This document shows positions 13,201 to 24,049 of a DNA stretch of 64,000 nucleotides, in pieces; position 1 is the stretch's first letter, and every line of letters begins with the position of its first letter. The DNA lies in contig OX485807.1 of the NCBI GenBank assembly GCA_950295325.1, positions 19,873,666 to 19,937,665 of the forward strand. The letters run 5' to 3'. Origin of the DNA: Polytrichum commune (lineage: Eukaryota; Streptophyta; Polytrichopsida; Polytrichales; Polytrichaceae). Both the position numbers and the translations under genes were made by a program. The notes beneath the pieces were generated by a model, which saw only the letters and a list, made by a program, of their open reading frames with translations, made no database searches and was not told where the DNA came from.

Positions 13201-14139
13201 ACCTCATTTTGAGCTAAATTATGAGACTTGGCAATATGAGCTGATGATAAATCAGCACTAAGGGATATCTTACTTCTTTGCTTATCATGAAGTGACACAT
13301 CATAAGCCACACAAGACTCGATGGTAACTTCAACATTAGGTGTGAATGCCCATGCGTTGTAATTTTGTTTATTTTCTATCATTTGTATTAGCATTGACTT
13401 ACGAATTCGTGTGGCCGGACCCTAAGATATTTAAGTAAGTTCGTAAAAATGATGAATATTGTACCCGCAATCTTAGCTCAAAAGACCAATTGCTGAATCC
13501 AAGGAGCGCAATTCGGTGCAGCGTTTGATATAGCTCTACTGAATTACTTTACAGAAATGGAATTCAATTGAATCTCTAATCAAAATTTAAAGGAGCAAAT
13601 TCTTGCCAAACGCTGCATTCAATAAGACATTTGCGATTGCAGAAAGAAGGGAGAGTTACCTTGGGGCGCTGGTCAAGGCAAAATTGAAGGAGGAGATTAA
13701 AGGCAGGGGCCACAGTGAGCCAATTGGACTTGTCCACACCCCGAATCACATTTTCCAGACACGAAAGTGCTGCCTTCACGGTACCTGCATTCCCTGCATC
13801 CTTCCCTAACATGTTCACCAGAAGCACCAACGCAGCATCTCCCTTCGACCTAAGCACTGGGGCAGGAGTCTTCGGTAACACCATGGCTAAAAACGTGCAT
13901 AGCGCCGTCGTCACAGCTTCGTTTCTTGCGGCGCCTGCCATCTGCCGATCCAGGGATGACATAGTGGCAGCGAAGTATGCTGTGGGAGTGGGACTCAAAT
14001 TCTGTTCCCGAAGAACCTCCCCCATGGCTTGCACCACCGCACAGAGATGCTTGTGCTCAGGTTGCTGCGAATTGCGGAATCGAGACATCACTGTGGTGCA
14101 CATGTCTTCCTCATCTTCCATGGCCGCTACCATCGCCAT
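4222..14139 (-). CDS. RRP12: RRP12-like HEAT-repeat ribosome-biogenesis protein (18 exons, 1,339 aa)
   Basis: Exons in order: 14139-13660, 12645-11838, 11400-11309, 11117-10908, 10623-10432, 9448-9206, 8950-8772, 8638-8491, 8301-8245, 7872-7738, 7545-7477, 7235-7122, 6853-6689, 6502-6374, 5994-5893, 5691-5600, 5363-5226, 4888-4222. All introns are GT-AG, and the 4,020 nt close in phase. The N-terminus (MEDEEDMC, then EHKHLCAVVQAM and PTPTAYFAA) and the C-terminus (WAYTGDEYASKK, DPYAYWPLD, lysine-rich tail) are hallmarks of plant RRP12-like proteins. The middle is helical HEAT-type repeats (for example VQKKAYKVLASICQ near residue 790), and an acidic run SDEDDEDDSDFDMDE lies near residue 1085. 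RRP12 is a nucleolar HEAT protein for pre-ribosome maturation and export; that role is by family. The start at 14139 was chosen as the first ATG of the conserved block; ATG at 14121 is an alternative. Length fits plant homologues. Confidence 0.93.
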
Positions 14140-14218
14140 GGTGATCGAAAGTGAAACGCTCGTAACAATCCAAGCAATCCTATGAGTGTAATCCCTGGAT
14201 GCACACCCTGGGCGCAGC

Positions 14219-14226
14219 AAACCCTA
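14219..14226 (+). promoter_or_regulatory. telo-box (AAACCCTA) upstream of RRP12-like
   Basis: Exact aaaccctaa about 80 bp upstream of the chosen ATG. Telo-boxes are known elements of plant ribosomal-protein and ribosome-biogenesis promoters, which matches the gene's role. Function here is inferred from motif and position only. Confidence 0.5.
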
Positions 14227-14306
14227 ATGCTGTCTCTGTGTGTGAAGAAGCAATTAGGGCAAAGGTTTGAGGAACCACAATGGCTGCATTCTTGATGAGT
14301 CTTGGC

Positions 14307-14314
14307 TAGGGTTT
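14307..14314 (-). promoter_or_regulatory. second telo-box upstream of RRP12-like
   Basis: The plus strand reads tagggttt, that is AAACCCTA on the gene's strand, about 170 bp upstream of the ATG. It is followed on the plus strand by ttggcccgg, which is close to but not an exact site II motif (TGGGCY). Two telo-boxes within 100 bp support this being the promoter. Confidence 0.5.
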
Positions 14315-14329
14315 TTGGCCCGGTACACT

Positions 14330-14470
14330 CAAACAACTTCTTGGGGTTTCTGGCGGGCAGCCCCATTGTTTGCTCCCGGGCTGCCCGGATTACTGACTCT
14401 TCCTTCAAGCCGGGCTGCGGGCAGGCGGGCAGCCCAGTCCGGGCTGGAAGGAAACTGGGCTGACGTTAGG
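14330..14470. repeat. GC-rich short-repeat block beside the promoter
   Basis: About 140 bp made of variants of gggcagcccgg and cgggctgcc in both orientations, far more GC-rich than the flanks. It abuts the foldback element at 14480 and shares the cagcccg/ctgcccg words seen in that element's arms, so it may be a decayed relative of those arms. It lies about 190-330 bp upstream of the RRP12-like start. Confidence 0.5.
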
Positions 14471-14479
14471 GTGGGCTCA

Positions 14480-14910
14480 CCTCGGCACTAGGCGCTCCTC
14501 GTTTGTGAGGAGTTGCCGCTGCCCGGCTGCCCGAGACTCTGCTGCCCCCGAGACTCTGCTGCCCCCGAGACTCTGTCTGCTGCCCGACTCTGTCGGCTGC
14601 CCTCGACTTTGCCCGGCCCAAAAGTCCCTATTCCAAATTCAAATTATCAGATTTCTAATTCTACATTAATCTTTCCATGAGCTTAATTAACTAACAATTT
14701 GAAACAAGTTTAAACCCTTCAAAGTTTAGACTTTGAACTTGTTTCAAATTGTTAGTTAATTAAGCTCATGGAAAGATAATAGGGACTTTTGGGCCGGGCA
14801 AAGTCGAGGACAGCCGACAGAGTCGGGCAGCAGACAGAGTCTCGGGGGCAGCAGAGTCTCGGGCAGTCGGGCAGCGGCAACTCCTCACAAACGAGGAGCG
14901 CCTAGTGCCA
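14480..14910. mobile_element. foldback element with nearly full-length inverted arms
   Basis: The arms pair from ggcactagg at 14484 to cctagtgcc ending at 14909. An inner 40-bp stem is perfect (14671-14710 with 14736-14775) and the loop is 25 nt. Outer arms are GC-rich (gagactctgctgcccc and its complement); the left arm has about 37 extra bases around 14633-14669. The 12-bp direct repeat agggtgggctca flanks the element (14468-14479 and 14911-14922) and looks like a target-site duplication. No coding capacity, so non-autonomous. A Mutator-type origin is possible, but 12 bp is longer than the usual 8-11 bp. Confidence 0.75.
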
Positions 14911-14922
14911 AGGGTGGGCTCA

Positions 14923-15421
14923 GGGCCGCTTCACACACGAGACTGAGAGCCCGTGACCATTACACTCTAAGGACTCTCATTGGTGGAAAAGGCGGAGCCA
15001 ATCCAAGTTCGCTTCACACTACGCTTGAGGGACCAACAAAGTATGTGAATGCAAGATGGATGTAGAGTCTACATGAATTCCTACATGGCATCAAATGGAT
15101 CATGTTTCATGGTCACATGGACTATTTTCAAAAACCACCTCTTGGAGGTAGGCCTAACACAAAACCAGGAGATCATGACACTATGAACGCTCACGACTAT
15201 TGATTGTTCTATTTTATCATGCATGAGGATCCGCATGGATAGAAATTTCATTGAAATAGCATTTGGTTAAGGGTCCGGTCACATATGACTTCACACTATA
15301 CTTGAGGGTTCATGACTACACTACATGATTTTGGAGATGTCTTGGGACGGCCTTTGGACACTTTCTTTTGGGCTCTTACAATTTCATGGTCATGGCTCTT
15401 GGCTCGTGTGTGAAGTGGCCC
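14923..15421. mobile_element. PIF/Harbinger-like non-autonomous element (499 bp)
   Basis: Terminal inverted repeats of about 35 bp begin gggccgcttcacacacgaga on the left and gggccacttcacacacgagc when the right end is reverse-complemented. Flanks are tca (left) and tta (right), a one-mismatch version of the 3-bp target duplication typical of PIF/Harbinger elements. Internal cttcacactacgcttgaggg motifs recur as subterminal repeats. It shares termini with 24050-24660. It sits directly beside the target duplication of the foldback at 14480. Confidence 0.75.
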
Positions 15422-15831
15422 TTACACTTTACACCAATGTTGTGCACGTATCTCTATATATTATCCGGGCTCCACCAAGGGTATTTGTACATGTATAATA
15501 TCCCGACCCACCAGCAGGTATGACATCCTATAACACGGCCGGGGATTCGTGGCACTCATGTATTCTCATTAGTGAGAGTTCATTCATCTTTGCGGATGAA
15601 ATGAAACACTTTAGACACTACCTTACGTCTTTGGCTCCTTGTCTCAAGGGTTTCAAGAATACCAAGCTTTAGTAGTTTTTAAATAATCTTAGTCTAATCT
15701 AATACTTAAGGCAATAATACAAAGGGGTTAGACATAAAAATACAATGCCTCATATGGAAGCAAGTGGGTGCATCATGCGTTGCCAACCCATCACTACTAA
15801 TCCAGTTATTTTTAAAAGATTAGCATGGGCG
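15422..15831. other. intergenic, nothing recognised
   Basis: About 400 bp with no gene or clear repeat. The stretch from about 15510 (tgacatcctataacacggcc) might be part of an old LTR, but no second copy or terminal structure is visible. Confidence 0.4.
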
Positions 15832-16200
15832 GATGTTAAACACCCCTCACGAACTTCCGGGGTGTCAGATTTGGGCTAGGGCAACCCTCCAAAGAAAAAA
15901 TTGAACCCAACCAAAAATTGTTGCCCGCCCCGCCCAACTTCGAAAAAAAACATTGCCTTTGTATTCTTGAAGGCCTCTTGACTACAAATCCCATATCGAG
16001 TGCACTTCACCTTCAAGGTCTAAAATTCTATATATATATATATATGCACTTCCAATTAGTAAATAAGCAATTGATTGGGATTTCATTTCGGAAGTGAAAC
16101 CATCAATGAAGCATGTAATTAACTTGGAGGTCAAAAACATTACAAAATCCTCATTGACATTAAAGTTATGTTTTTTGTGACTTACCATTTGATTTTTTTT
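15832..16200. mobile_element. solo arm of the 24912-26213 foldback family
   Basis: From cggatgttaaacacccctca this stretch aligns with the left arm of the element at 24912: acattgcctttg, attcttgaaggcc, an (at)n run, then agcaattgattgggatttc, aagtgaaacc and ttaacttggaggt follow in the same order. The matching second arm is not evident downstream, so this is a deleted or decayed copy. Confidence 0.65.
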
Positions 16201-17149
16201 TCATGATAAATTAATACAAGTGCTCATAAGATGACCAAAGTGAAACAATAAAGATAAAATCTAAAATCTATAACAACAAATCTTATATTTAAATGAATCT
16301 TATGTTTTAGGCAATATACTATGAGGTATAAATAAATGATATGTTAGTTGAAATTATACTTGTGGGACAACGTTATGGATGGAGTATACTCAAAAAATCA
16401 TAAGTCTTTGACTATAGCCTATCTGAATTATTGTAATATTTTATCCTCATCATATATTAGATCATATTTAAAATTGCATGATGCATATTAGTTATATATA
16501 GTCATTATATTTAACTGATTTTTTGATTTCACCAATTTATCATAAGGTGGCATATATTATTTTGACATTTTACAAATATTTAAGCAATCACACATGTGTA
16601 AAATAAATGATTTTTGAATTAAAAAAATATTATGATGACACATCATGACCACATATTGCACACATTGACAATTTGTGATATTTGTAAAAATAACCATTTG
16701 GAATCCAAAGCCGCATCATGGACTTGTAAACAACTCATTGGAAGTTAGAAATTAAACATCAAAAGCCACATCATGGCCCCTTGCCAACTAATTGATATTT
16801 ACAAAGTAGCTAGTAATTCACAATAATTATGAAGGAGAAAGAGGGTCTTACATGCCAACTTGGAGGCGTTTCACTGAAGTAAGCTCCATCCGAGCTTCTT
16901 GATGGACTCATTTGATTTTTGTTACCGGATGACTTTACTTGAGTGTCATGAATTTATGGCCTTATGATACTAGTGTTGATACCATGGTTGGTATTGACAC
17001 ATATATCTATAATTGCATAATTCCACGGTATAACCTCTATACCCTTGGACATAATATAATATCTCTTACAATACCCTTAATAATGAGTGTATGAACAAAT
17101 AATATGATCCGCACAAGATTGGTTTACATTAGGCTCCAAAACCTACACA
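16201..17149. other. AT-rich intergenic sequence
   Basis: Very AT-rich, with no gene or convincing repeat. It may include the decayed interior of the fragment at 15832. Short ORFs are not supported. Confidence 0.45.
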
Positions 17150-17420
17150 AAGAAAACAAGTACTCTTATTGGTCACGAGCAGACATTCTGGAACCAAGGA
17201 GTTTAGACCAGGGCTTGGGTTCAAGATATGAAGAAAAGAAAATTGAAGTGGCGCGAATGTGGCATCGCTTTTGCGCCAAGTCTCAACAGTCTCCACTGAA
17301 GAAAATACTTCTCCTAATTTGAGAAAGCAATCTTCAAACTTGGATCCAAGTTTTGAGTCCATACTTCAAGTCCATTATTGGGGTGTTTTGGATTCAAAGT
17401 TTATTGGACCCGGACCTTGA
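17150..17420. repeat. diverged dispersed repeat, copy B (partner at 1858-2640)
   Basis: It shares several blocks in order with 1858-2640, including gaagtggcgcgaatgtggca, caatcttcaaacttggatcc and ggggtgttttgga, but lacks the 57-bp tandem array found in copy A. Class unknown. Confidence 0.5.
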
Positions 17421-17443
17421 TTTAAACCCAACCTCATTATTAA

Positions 17444-18566
17444 TTGGCCTGCTACATTTCACACATAGTAGGAGTTGTGACCATGAAATTCAAAAGGCCC
17501 TTGAAACTCATCCAAAGGCCTTACTATAGGAAATAAATTATCAGTTTTGCATTGTCCCTCAAGCTTAAAGTGAAGTGAGAAGGGACCATGTTGAGGGACC
17601 GTGATAGAGCATATGGACACTCCGAAAATATTAGCCCCTATATCCATGCAACATTTTTCATATCCATAAGCAAAGGTATTTTTCATAGCTTCCTCTTTGC
17701 ACTATGCAATGTGACCAAAGAAGACCATTGTGGCTCCACCTTGAAGCAGTGGACGGAGGAGATCAGGGGAGGGGGGTTACATCAGTCAAATCCGACGGTC
17801 GAGAAAGCACGGGCAACGTGGCCTCACCAGAAGCCAGAAGTTGCTTTCATCGCCCATAGACTTCTTCTCGACAAGAGAAATGATTTTTGTTTTGTTGGTT
17901 TTGCCTTGGTGGTTGCATATGATTATGCAAAATTTGCAAACCATTGAAACCATACGGGCATGGAGTTTAATCCATGCATTCATTCCTATATGAAAACAAC
18001 CAATCAAAATATGTGATATGCATAATGAAGGCCCGAAGAATTTATACACACATTACATTGACACGAAGCATGAGAAACTTACAATTACAACCCTAAAGCA
18101 CTTTAAAAATCTTCAATTATGCATTGAAATTGAGAGGGGCAACATAAGTTTACATATTGATATCAACTGACTTTGGGTTGAATACAATTGGGCAACCATG
18201 TTTGAGCATGCGAGAAGTGACTATGGGGTCTAGCCCAAGCTCTATCTTTGAAGATGTTTAATGGGAATCTCAAGGTCTTGAGTTTGGGTCCCCACCAAAT
18301 GAATAAAATAAAACAAAGAGCTACATGCAAAAATAATTGTCTCCTAGTCTCCATGGATTCAAAATCCATCAGATTTTGAAACATTGTTATTTCCATTTAT
18401 TTAAGACTCCATGTAGGTTTTTCATCCATTCAAACTTCCTTGGTCCCTTAGGCCCTCATGGTCAAGTGTGAAGCTTCAAAGTTGGACGGTCAAGCTGCAT
18501 TTTCCACAAATGAAAATTTTAAATTTCAATGGTTACAGGTCCTCAAGCTTTAGTGCAATGTGGCCC
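17444..18566. mobile_element. diverged PIF/Harbinger-like element (about 1.1 kb)
   Basis: Both flanks carry taa (17441-17443 and 18567-18569). The left end (ggcctgctacatttcacaca, then gttgtgacc) and the right end (ending gtggccc) are degraded versions of the termini of 24050-24660. Internal blocks also match: catccaaaggcc, gtgaagtgagaa, and a right-hand block with gactccatgtagg and ttttcatccat followed by taggcc. No transposase frame was seen. Confidence 0.6.
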
Positions 18567-18569
18567 TAA

Positions 18570-19333
18570 GATAGGTACACCTGTGAGGGATCCCTTGCAC
18601 AACACCAACCCACATAGTCAATAGATTGACCCACAATGAACATTTAATTGGGTGCAAGTTTAAATGAAAGTGTTCTAAAAGTATATACTAACTTTGAATT
18701 CTTTTATTTAAAAAATAATTAAAAAATGAAAATATTGATTCACAAATCCGATCATTCGATGTTGACAAAAAAATTAAGAAAAATATATATATATATTGTA
18801 GAAATCTATGCAAGTGGTGATATTAAACGTCAAGTGATTGTCTAAAAATTGTTTTACATGTATTAATATTACATTAAGTTTATTATTTTCACATTTGATG
18901 ACGACCTCGTGTTTATAATGAGTTCAAGCACTGTGAATGAAATTTCAAGTTCAAAATATTTAATGTCATAAAATTCACATGCAAAACCATATTTAGTCAT
19001 TTGCTTTTAAGCATTATTTTAATGACGATTTTTGAAGATCTCATCTTGGTATTCTACATTCGAGTACTTAACACAACAATGAAGGGCATCATGAAAAACA
19101 ATTGAATTAAACAAACACCCTGCTACTACTTTTAAACATTTGACCATCAAAAACTATGGTTTTAAGATATTGTAACATGTTTTTGGTCCACTTTACCACG
19201 CTTGCCTTTAATTCTCATATACGCAAATTTCGAATGAACAATATCATGAAATCATGCGAGGTGTACCAATGGTTCTTTGTGGATGGACAAGTGCACATCG
19301 GTGATGGATTCTCGATGGGTGGTGGAGCTTTTG
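18570..19333. other. intergenic, nothing recognised
   Basis: AT-rich sequence with a short (at)n run near 18785. No gene, RNA or repeat unit was identified. Confidence 0.45.
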
Positions 19334-19555
19334 TTTATCCACATTCATCACAAAAAAACATATATACATATTCATTCATCCCAAATGTCATTCAACGATT
19401 AATTGTCGGTTTATCCACATTCATCGCCAAAAAAACATATATACATATTCATCATCCCAAATGTCATTCAACGATTAATTGTTGGTTTATCCACATTCAT
19501 CACCAAAAAAACATATATATATATATATACACATTCATCCCAAATGTCATTCAAT
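19334..19555. repeat. 76-bp tandem array, about 2.9 copies
   Basis: Units start with tttatccacattcatc at 19334, 19410 and 19486, exactly 76 bp apart. Each contains an aaaaaaacatatata block and ccaaatgtcattcaa; the third is shorter at its right end. An array of non-multiple-of-three units argues against coding use. Confidence 0.85.
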
Positions 19556-19889
19556 GAATTATTGCGGGTGGTGGGTTGCCTTCGAATGCCACACAAGTTG
19601 TTGACTTCGTCGGCATGGGGCCATAGAAATGTGGACCACTACAAAACAACAATGACCACGTCATTGGTGCATCACCATTCCATCACCACTCCATCTCTCT
19701 ACATTGCGAAATGCCTTATTGCCGTAGTCTCAATTCAAGCCACATAATGTTCAATGAAGAGTCTTTGTGATCGCTAAAATTGGCAATGGAAAGATCATCC
19801 GATCTTATTTACTACATAAGAAATTCCATAAGGTCAATTTGGTAACAATGAAAGCTTCTAGAGACCGTCGATTGTGGTGGTTGTGGTCA

Positions 19890-20050
19890 ACATGTTGACA
19901 TCTTTTGGCTAATCTATATTAATTTAAGGTATATTCTATAAACTCCTCTAAAAATGATTGGTAATTCTCCCAAAGTCTTGAACTTCAACTGGTTAGTTCT
20001 CAAACTCAACAAGTTCATTTGTAACTATTGTAGTGGTCACTTTTCCTTGT
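19890..20050. repeat. dispersed repeat of about 160 bp, copy 1 (copy 2 at 23875)
   Basis: It shares blocks with 23875-24045 in order: catgttgaca, tcctctaaa, gtcttgaactt, then ctcaaactc and agttcat. It is diverged, non-coding and of unknown class. The second copy is interrupted at its right side by the Harbinger-like element at 24050. Confidence 0.6.
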
Positions 20051-20137
20051 GTCTTTGACATGGATTTGGTGGTGGGGTAGGGAAGGTTTGACTTTGTCAA
20101 TCAAGAGTGCAGTTGTAATGTTTGGAAAGAACATGGT

Positions 20138-20345
20138 GGACGTTAAATCCCCTCCTATGAACTTTTAGGGGGAAGGGTCAAGAATAAGGGCCGGGCCCAT
20201 GACCTATAACCCTTAAGGCAACTCCCAACATTTTATTTTTTAAATTTAAAAAATTGGGTTTTGTTGAACCCGACCAAAAAAATGTTGTCTGCCTTGTCCA
20301 AATTTAAAAAGAATAATTTCCTCTGGTTTTGTTGAGGCCAATTTT
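20138..20345. mobile_element. terminal fragment related to the 15832/24912 foldback family
   Basis: It starts ggacgttaaatcccctccta, closely matching 15834 (ggatgttaaacacccctcac) and more loosely 24915. It continues with a gttgaacccgaccaaa block and a gttgtctgcc block equivalent to those at 15832. Heavily decayed, with no opposite end identified. Confidence 0.5.
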
Positions 20346-20429
20346 GGATGGACTCTCGATCGTTGCTACAAAACGACCATGCTTCGTGTATTCTTTTCAG
20401 TTCATGCACCTTCATTAAAGTTTGCACAA

Positions 20430-22170
20430 AGTCCAATATTTATTCTTTGCATTGATCTACTATGTCATTATTCCAATCAAATCTTACAAGTAATATGTCA
20501 AATAATTGTTTAGTGAGTTGATTCCTTTTAATCTCATCTAAAGGGTAATGTTTGGGAATAGCCAATCTTATGGTACTAAAAATAGGCAAATCGGAAAAAA
20601 ATGCATTCAAACTATCAATCACTCTCTGAACACATTCTGCACCAAGATTTTTACATGCCTCGATCGTACTAACACGTTGACATTCATATATGCTCTCTTC
20701 ATGAAGTAAATGGGTTTTTTGTATACCAAAAGAATCGACATATGTCATCATGAATGTTGGTACAACCTTATGAAAAAACTTCCCTAAATGCTTGGAAGTC
20801 CATCCAAAATGTAATCCCAAGTATTGATGCCTTAACATTGGAATTGTCACATCCAATATGGAGGCAATTATGGTGATATCTATATGATCATGTTGAAATT
20901 TTTTTGTTGAGTTTGTTCAATTTAACAAGAATATTTGCTAGAAAATGAAAAGAATTGAAATTAAAATTGATGTCATATTGTAATACCAAATAGGCTTATC
21001 AATCTTCTATGCGTCAAGGATGATTGATATACAATAAACCAAGCGGTCCATAACTTTTTCTCGAGATAACCATTAAACATTACGTATTTGTAAAATAGTT
21101 TGAGCTTTGTCACAATTTTTTTTCAATTATCTTCCGTTGAATTGATAATTAATCCAACCATTCATACATTTGATTAGCTGTTTGATTTATAAAATTAAAA
21201 TCCGGAAAATATTCATTAGTATCTTGCACTACTAAAGCTTCTCGATAAATAATACAATGAATATTCATCAACAGAGGAACATTTTCCTTCAATCTTGCAA
21301 CTAATCTATGTCGTTATCCAGTCATTGATACAACTCCATCCGTAACTATAGCTAAGAATTTATGAAGATCTAAATGCATCTTATTTAGAAACCCATATAT
21401 GGTTGTAAACATGCATTCTCCAGTATCTCAAACAAGTAGCATGGATTCAATGTATTTAACCAAAACATGTGTTTCTCATTTTTTGCTCAAGTATACTATA
21501 TATATAATAAAATGAGGTTCCATTAAATGATTAGTGGCTTCATCCACTAGTATTGAAAATACATGACTAATTTAAACATCAATAAAAAATTTATGGTATT
21601 TAATAGGAAATTGCATCCGAAAATTGTATGTTTTCTATTACATTTGTAGAAGCAAAACACTTTGAATTAATGGGCATGTCTAGTGTTTTCAATAACATTT
21701 GCATCTTACTGTGTTCAACAAAATGCAATAAAGGTTGATCATTTCACATGATGAAATATAGAAGTTTCATAACAGTCATCATTCTACCTTGTTCATTTTC
21801 TATCATATTCTGAATGTATTGTTCGATTGGCATAATGTTACCTTGAGGAAAATGTCTAACTTCCCAACAAACCATGACAAGTTTGTGGGTCCTCGTTTTT
21901 TTCATGAATTTTGATGGCAAATTTTTGTAAAGTTGTACATCCATCTTGACCCCACCGTTTCCCAAGCTTGAATTCTTCACAACCTTTGCATTTCATAGCT
22001 CCATATGTAGGTCCTCTCGTAGGTTTGATATGATACAACCACCTATGACCAATTTTTGAAGTTTGTCGAAAAATTCTCTTGAATACCCTCAAATGACTCA
22101 CCAACAATTTAACTTCTTCTTCATCATCACGAATCTCAACACCAGGATCTTCTTCACTGCAAGACAAAAA
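20430..22170 (-). pseudogene. decayed hAT-type transposase (TTF/DUF4371-like)
   Basis: Minus-strand conceptual fragments run in domain order. Near 22160-21860 there is a zinc-finger-like N-terminus (MKCKGCEEFKLG, then KFAIKIHEKNED). Near 21590-21300 come SILVDEATNHLMEPHFII, TDGVVSMTG and MNIHCIIYREAL, matching the LxDEATD, TDGA and HCxxHR pattern of DUF4371/hAT transposases. Near 21050 is WLSREKVMDRLVYC, and near 20900 a block resembling the YLADIFxKLNxLN segment, followed by a 138-codon C-terminal stretch. Several in-frame stops and frame changes break the reading frame, so it cannot make an intact protein. I did not find its terminal repeats. Confidence 0.7.
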
Positions 22171-23870
22171 TTACGAATTGCTCATGTTAAAATCTTTTGG
22201 AGCATTGAGATTTTGATGTGAGGTACTATGCTCAACATTAATAGGAGCGTCCCCCCCCCCACTTGTTGAGAACTCAAAGAGAAACATATACTAAGATCAA
22301 GTTGTCAAGAATTTCGAGGCGAACGTCCAAATCTTGCTCAAATCTCAGACCCTATCTAAAAATGTTGTAAGAACAAATCTTAAGAATGAAAGTATGCTGA
22401 AAATTTACAAGATCACTTCACCCTAAAACTCCAATAAGCCCCCAAGGAGGTAGTGATAGATCACACTCCTTTCGCAAGGGTATCAACAACACATGTATCC
22501 TTATAAATATTAATGCCTCAACATCGACACTTACAAATAAAGGTAACCAATTAACCTTGAAATGATGATAGCTTATCCAAATCCATGCACCTCAGTACAA
22601 AATTCTCTTTCCTGTGCAATTACCCATCAATAGGGATCTCTGAATTCAAAGCTTATACGTTTCAACGCTTGTTTCGATGCTTGTAAGTATGGATGTTCAA
22701 ACATCAAAGTAAACAAGTAAAGGTGACCAGTTCACCTCAAAATAAAAAGCAACAGAGATACATATTCTAAATGCTTCCAGAGGCCCATTCCATACTCCGA
22801 AAGCCAAAGCAATAAAACGAGACAAATTAAGAACTAGAATGAAACAAAACCCTGAAAGAGTTTGGAATGGTTTAACTTAATTGAGAACACACCCTCCTTC
22901 TTAGGACCCCTCCAAAGCCCTTATACCTAATTGTTCGAAACGTCATATAATTGCATCTAAACCCTCATGAAAAAAAATTCAATTTCGAGCAGCCAGCCAA
23001 CCAACCAACTAACTAACCTAGAGTACTCAAGATGCATGCGAGCACGGAACCAGAGAGCAAAGATTGCAAGAGATCAGAAATTATCACCGATGAACAAGAT
23101 TGAGTTCCAAGATCACGGATGGGAGATCCAAAGCGGAAGACATTGTCTTCAATACGCTCACTGTGAATTTTGCACAACATTATACAGGCAAAGCAATTCC
23201 TGCAGTATGATTTGTTGCATTTTCTTAACAATAAAATTTATTCGCACCTCAGAAGTGGAACTATTGGAAGTGGAAATCAACCCTTTTCACAAACAAATCC
23301 ACGGGCTGAAATTCGTTTGGAGATTTGAAGCTCCAACTCTTCCGGAGTTCGCAGACAGAAGCTCCTCCTCCCTTGCAGAGACTAAACTGAATGAGAGAAC
23401 TTAACGCACCAAGTGTCGAAGCTTGCTAAAAGTGGAGGGGTTTGAGTTGAAGACATGCATACACCCTGCAATATCTACTGCCGAGTCGAAGTTGCAGTGT
23501 CGACTGCCACAGTGCCAAACTGTCAAAATTGCAAGAGTTATTGGAAATTGGAAGTGTATGCTAGAGTGTCAAGATTGGAGTCTAACTATGTTTCTATTTG
23601 CAAATTGCAGCCATTGTATTTTGTGATAAGCAATTTTGGGAGAGGCCTTCAATGTGACTGGTGGAAACTTTGCAGAGCACATTTTTGTGAAGTGCCCCCC
23701 CAAAAAAGTAGCCTTCTTTGATGGCCAAAATGGCATTGGGCAGGTGTTGAAGAAGACTTCAATATTGAATACATGTTGTTTATGCCCCTTCGACCCTAGT
23801 TACAAAAAGCAGTGTCTGGTTTGGAGTTTTTAACATAATCGGTTGAGATCCTAGCTGCGTTTCCAAGTGC
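22171..23870. other. intergenic, no supported gene
   Basis: It contains a 13-base C run near 22250 and a short accaaccaactaacta microsatellite near 22995. Several 65-145 codon ORFs on both strands lack family resemblance. It may include flanking parts of the hAT element. Confidence 0.45.
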
Positions 23871-23874
23871 AACC

Positions 23875-24045
23875 GATTACATGTTGACAACTTTCACGTT
23901 TTTCTTCATTGATTTGAGGCACATCCTCTAAATTCCCCTAAAATGACCAGTGATTTTACTGAAGTCTTGAACTTCATCGAGAGATTTCTCAAACTCCACC
24001 AGTTCATCTGTGCAAATGGCAAGTGACAGGAACCTTGTTTTGTAA
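23875..24045. repeat. dispersed repeat of about 160 bp, copy 2 (copy 1 at 19890)
   Basis: Same block order as 19890-20050, ending next to the taa target site of the Harbinger-like element at 24050. This suggests the Harbinger element inserted at the edge of, or within, this older repeat. Confidence 0.6.
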
Positions 24046-24049
24046 GTAA

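Noticed and set aside
11755-14220. Plus-strand ORFs opposite the RRP12-like exons (for example 13715-14185)
   Set aside because: Shadow frames of conserved minus-strand exons, without independent domain resemblance.
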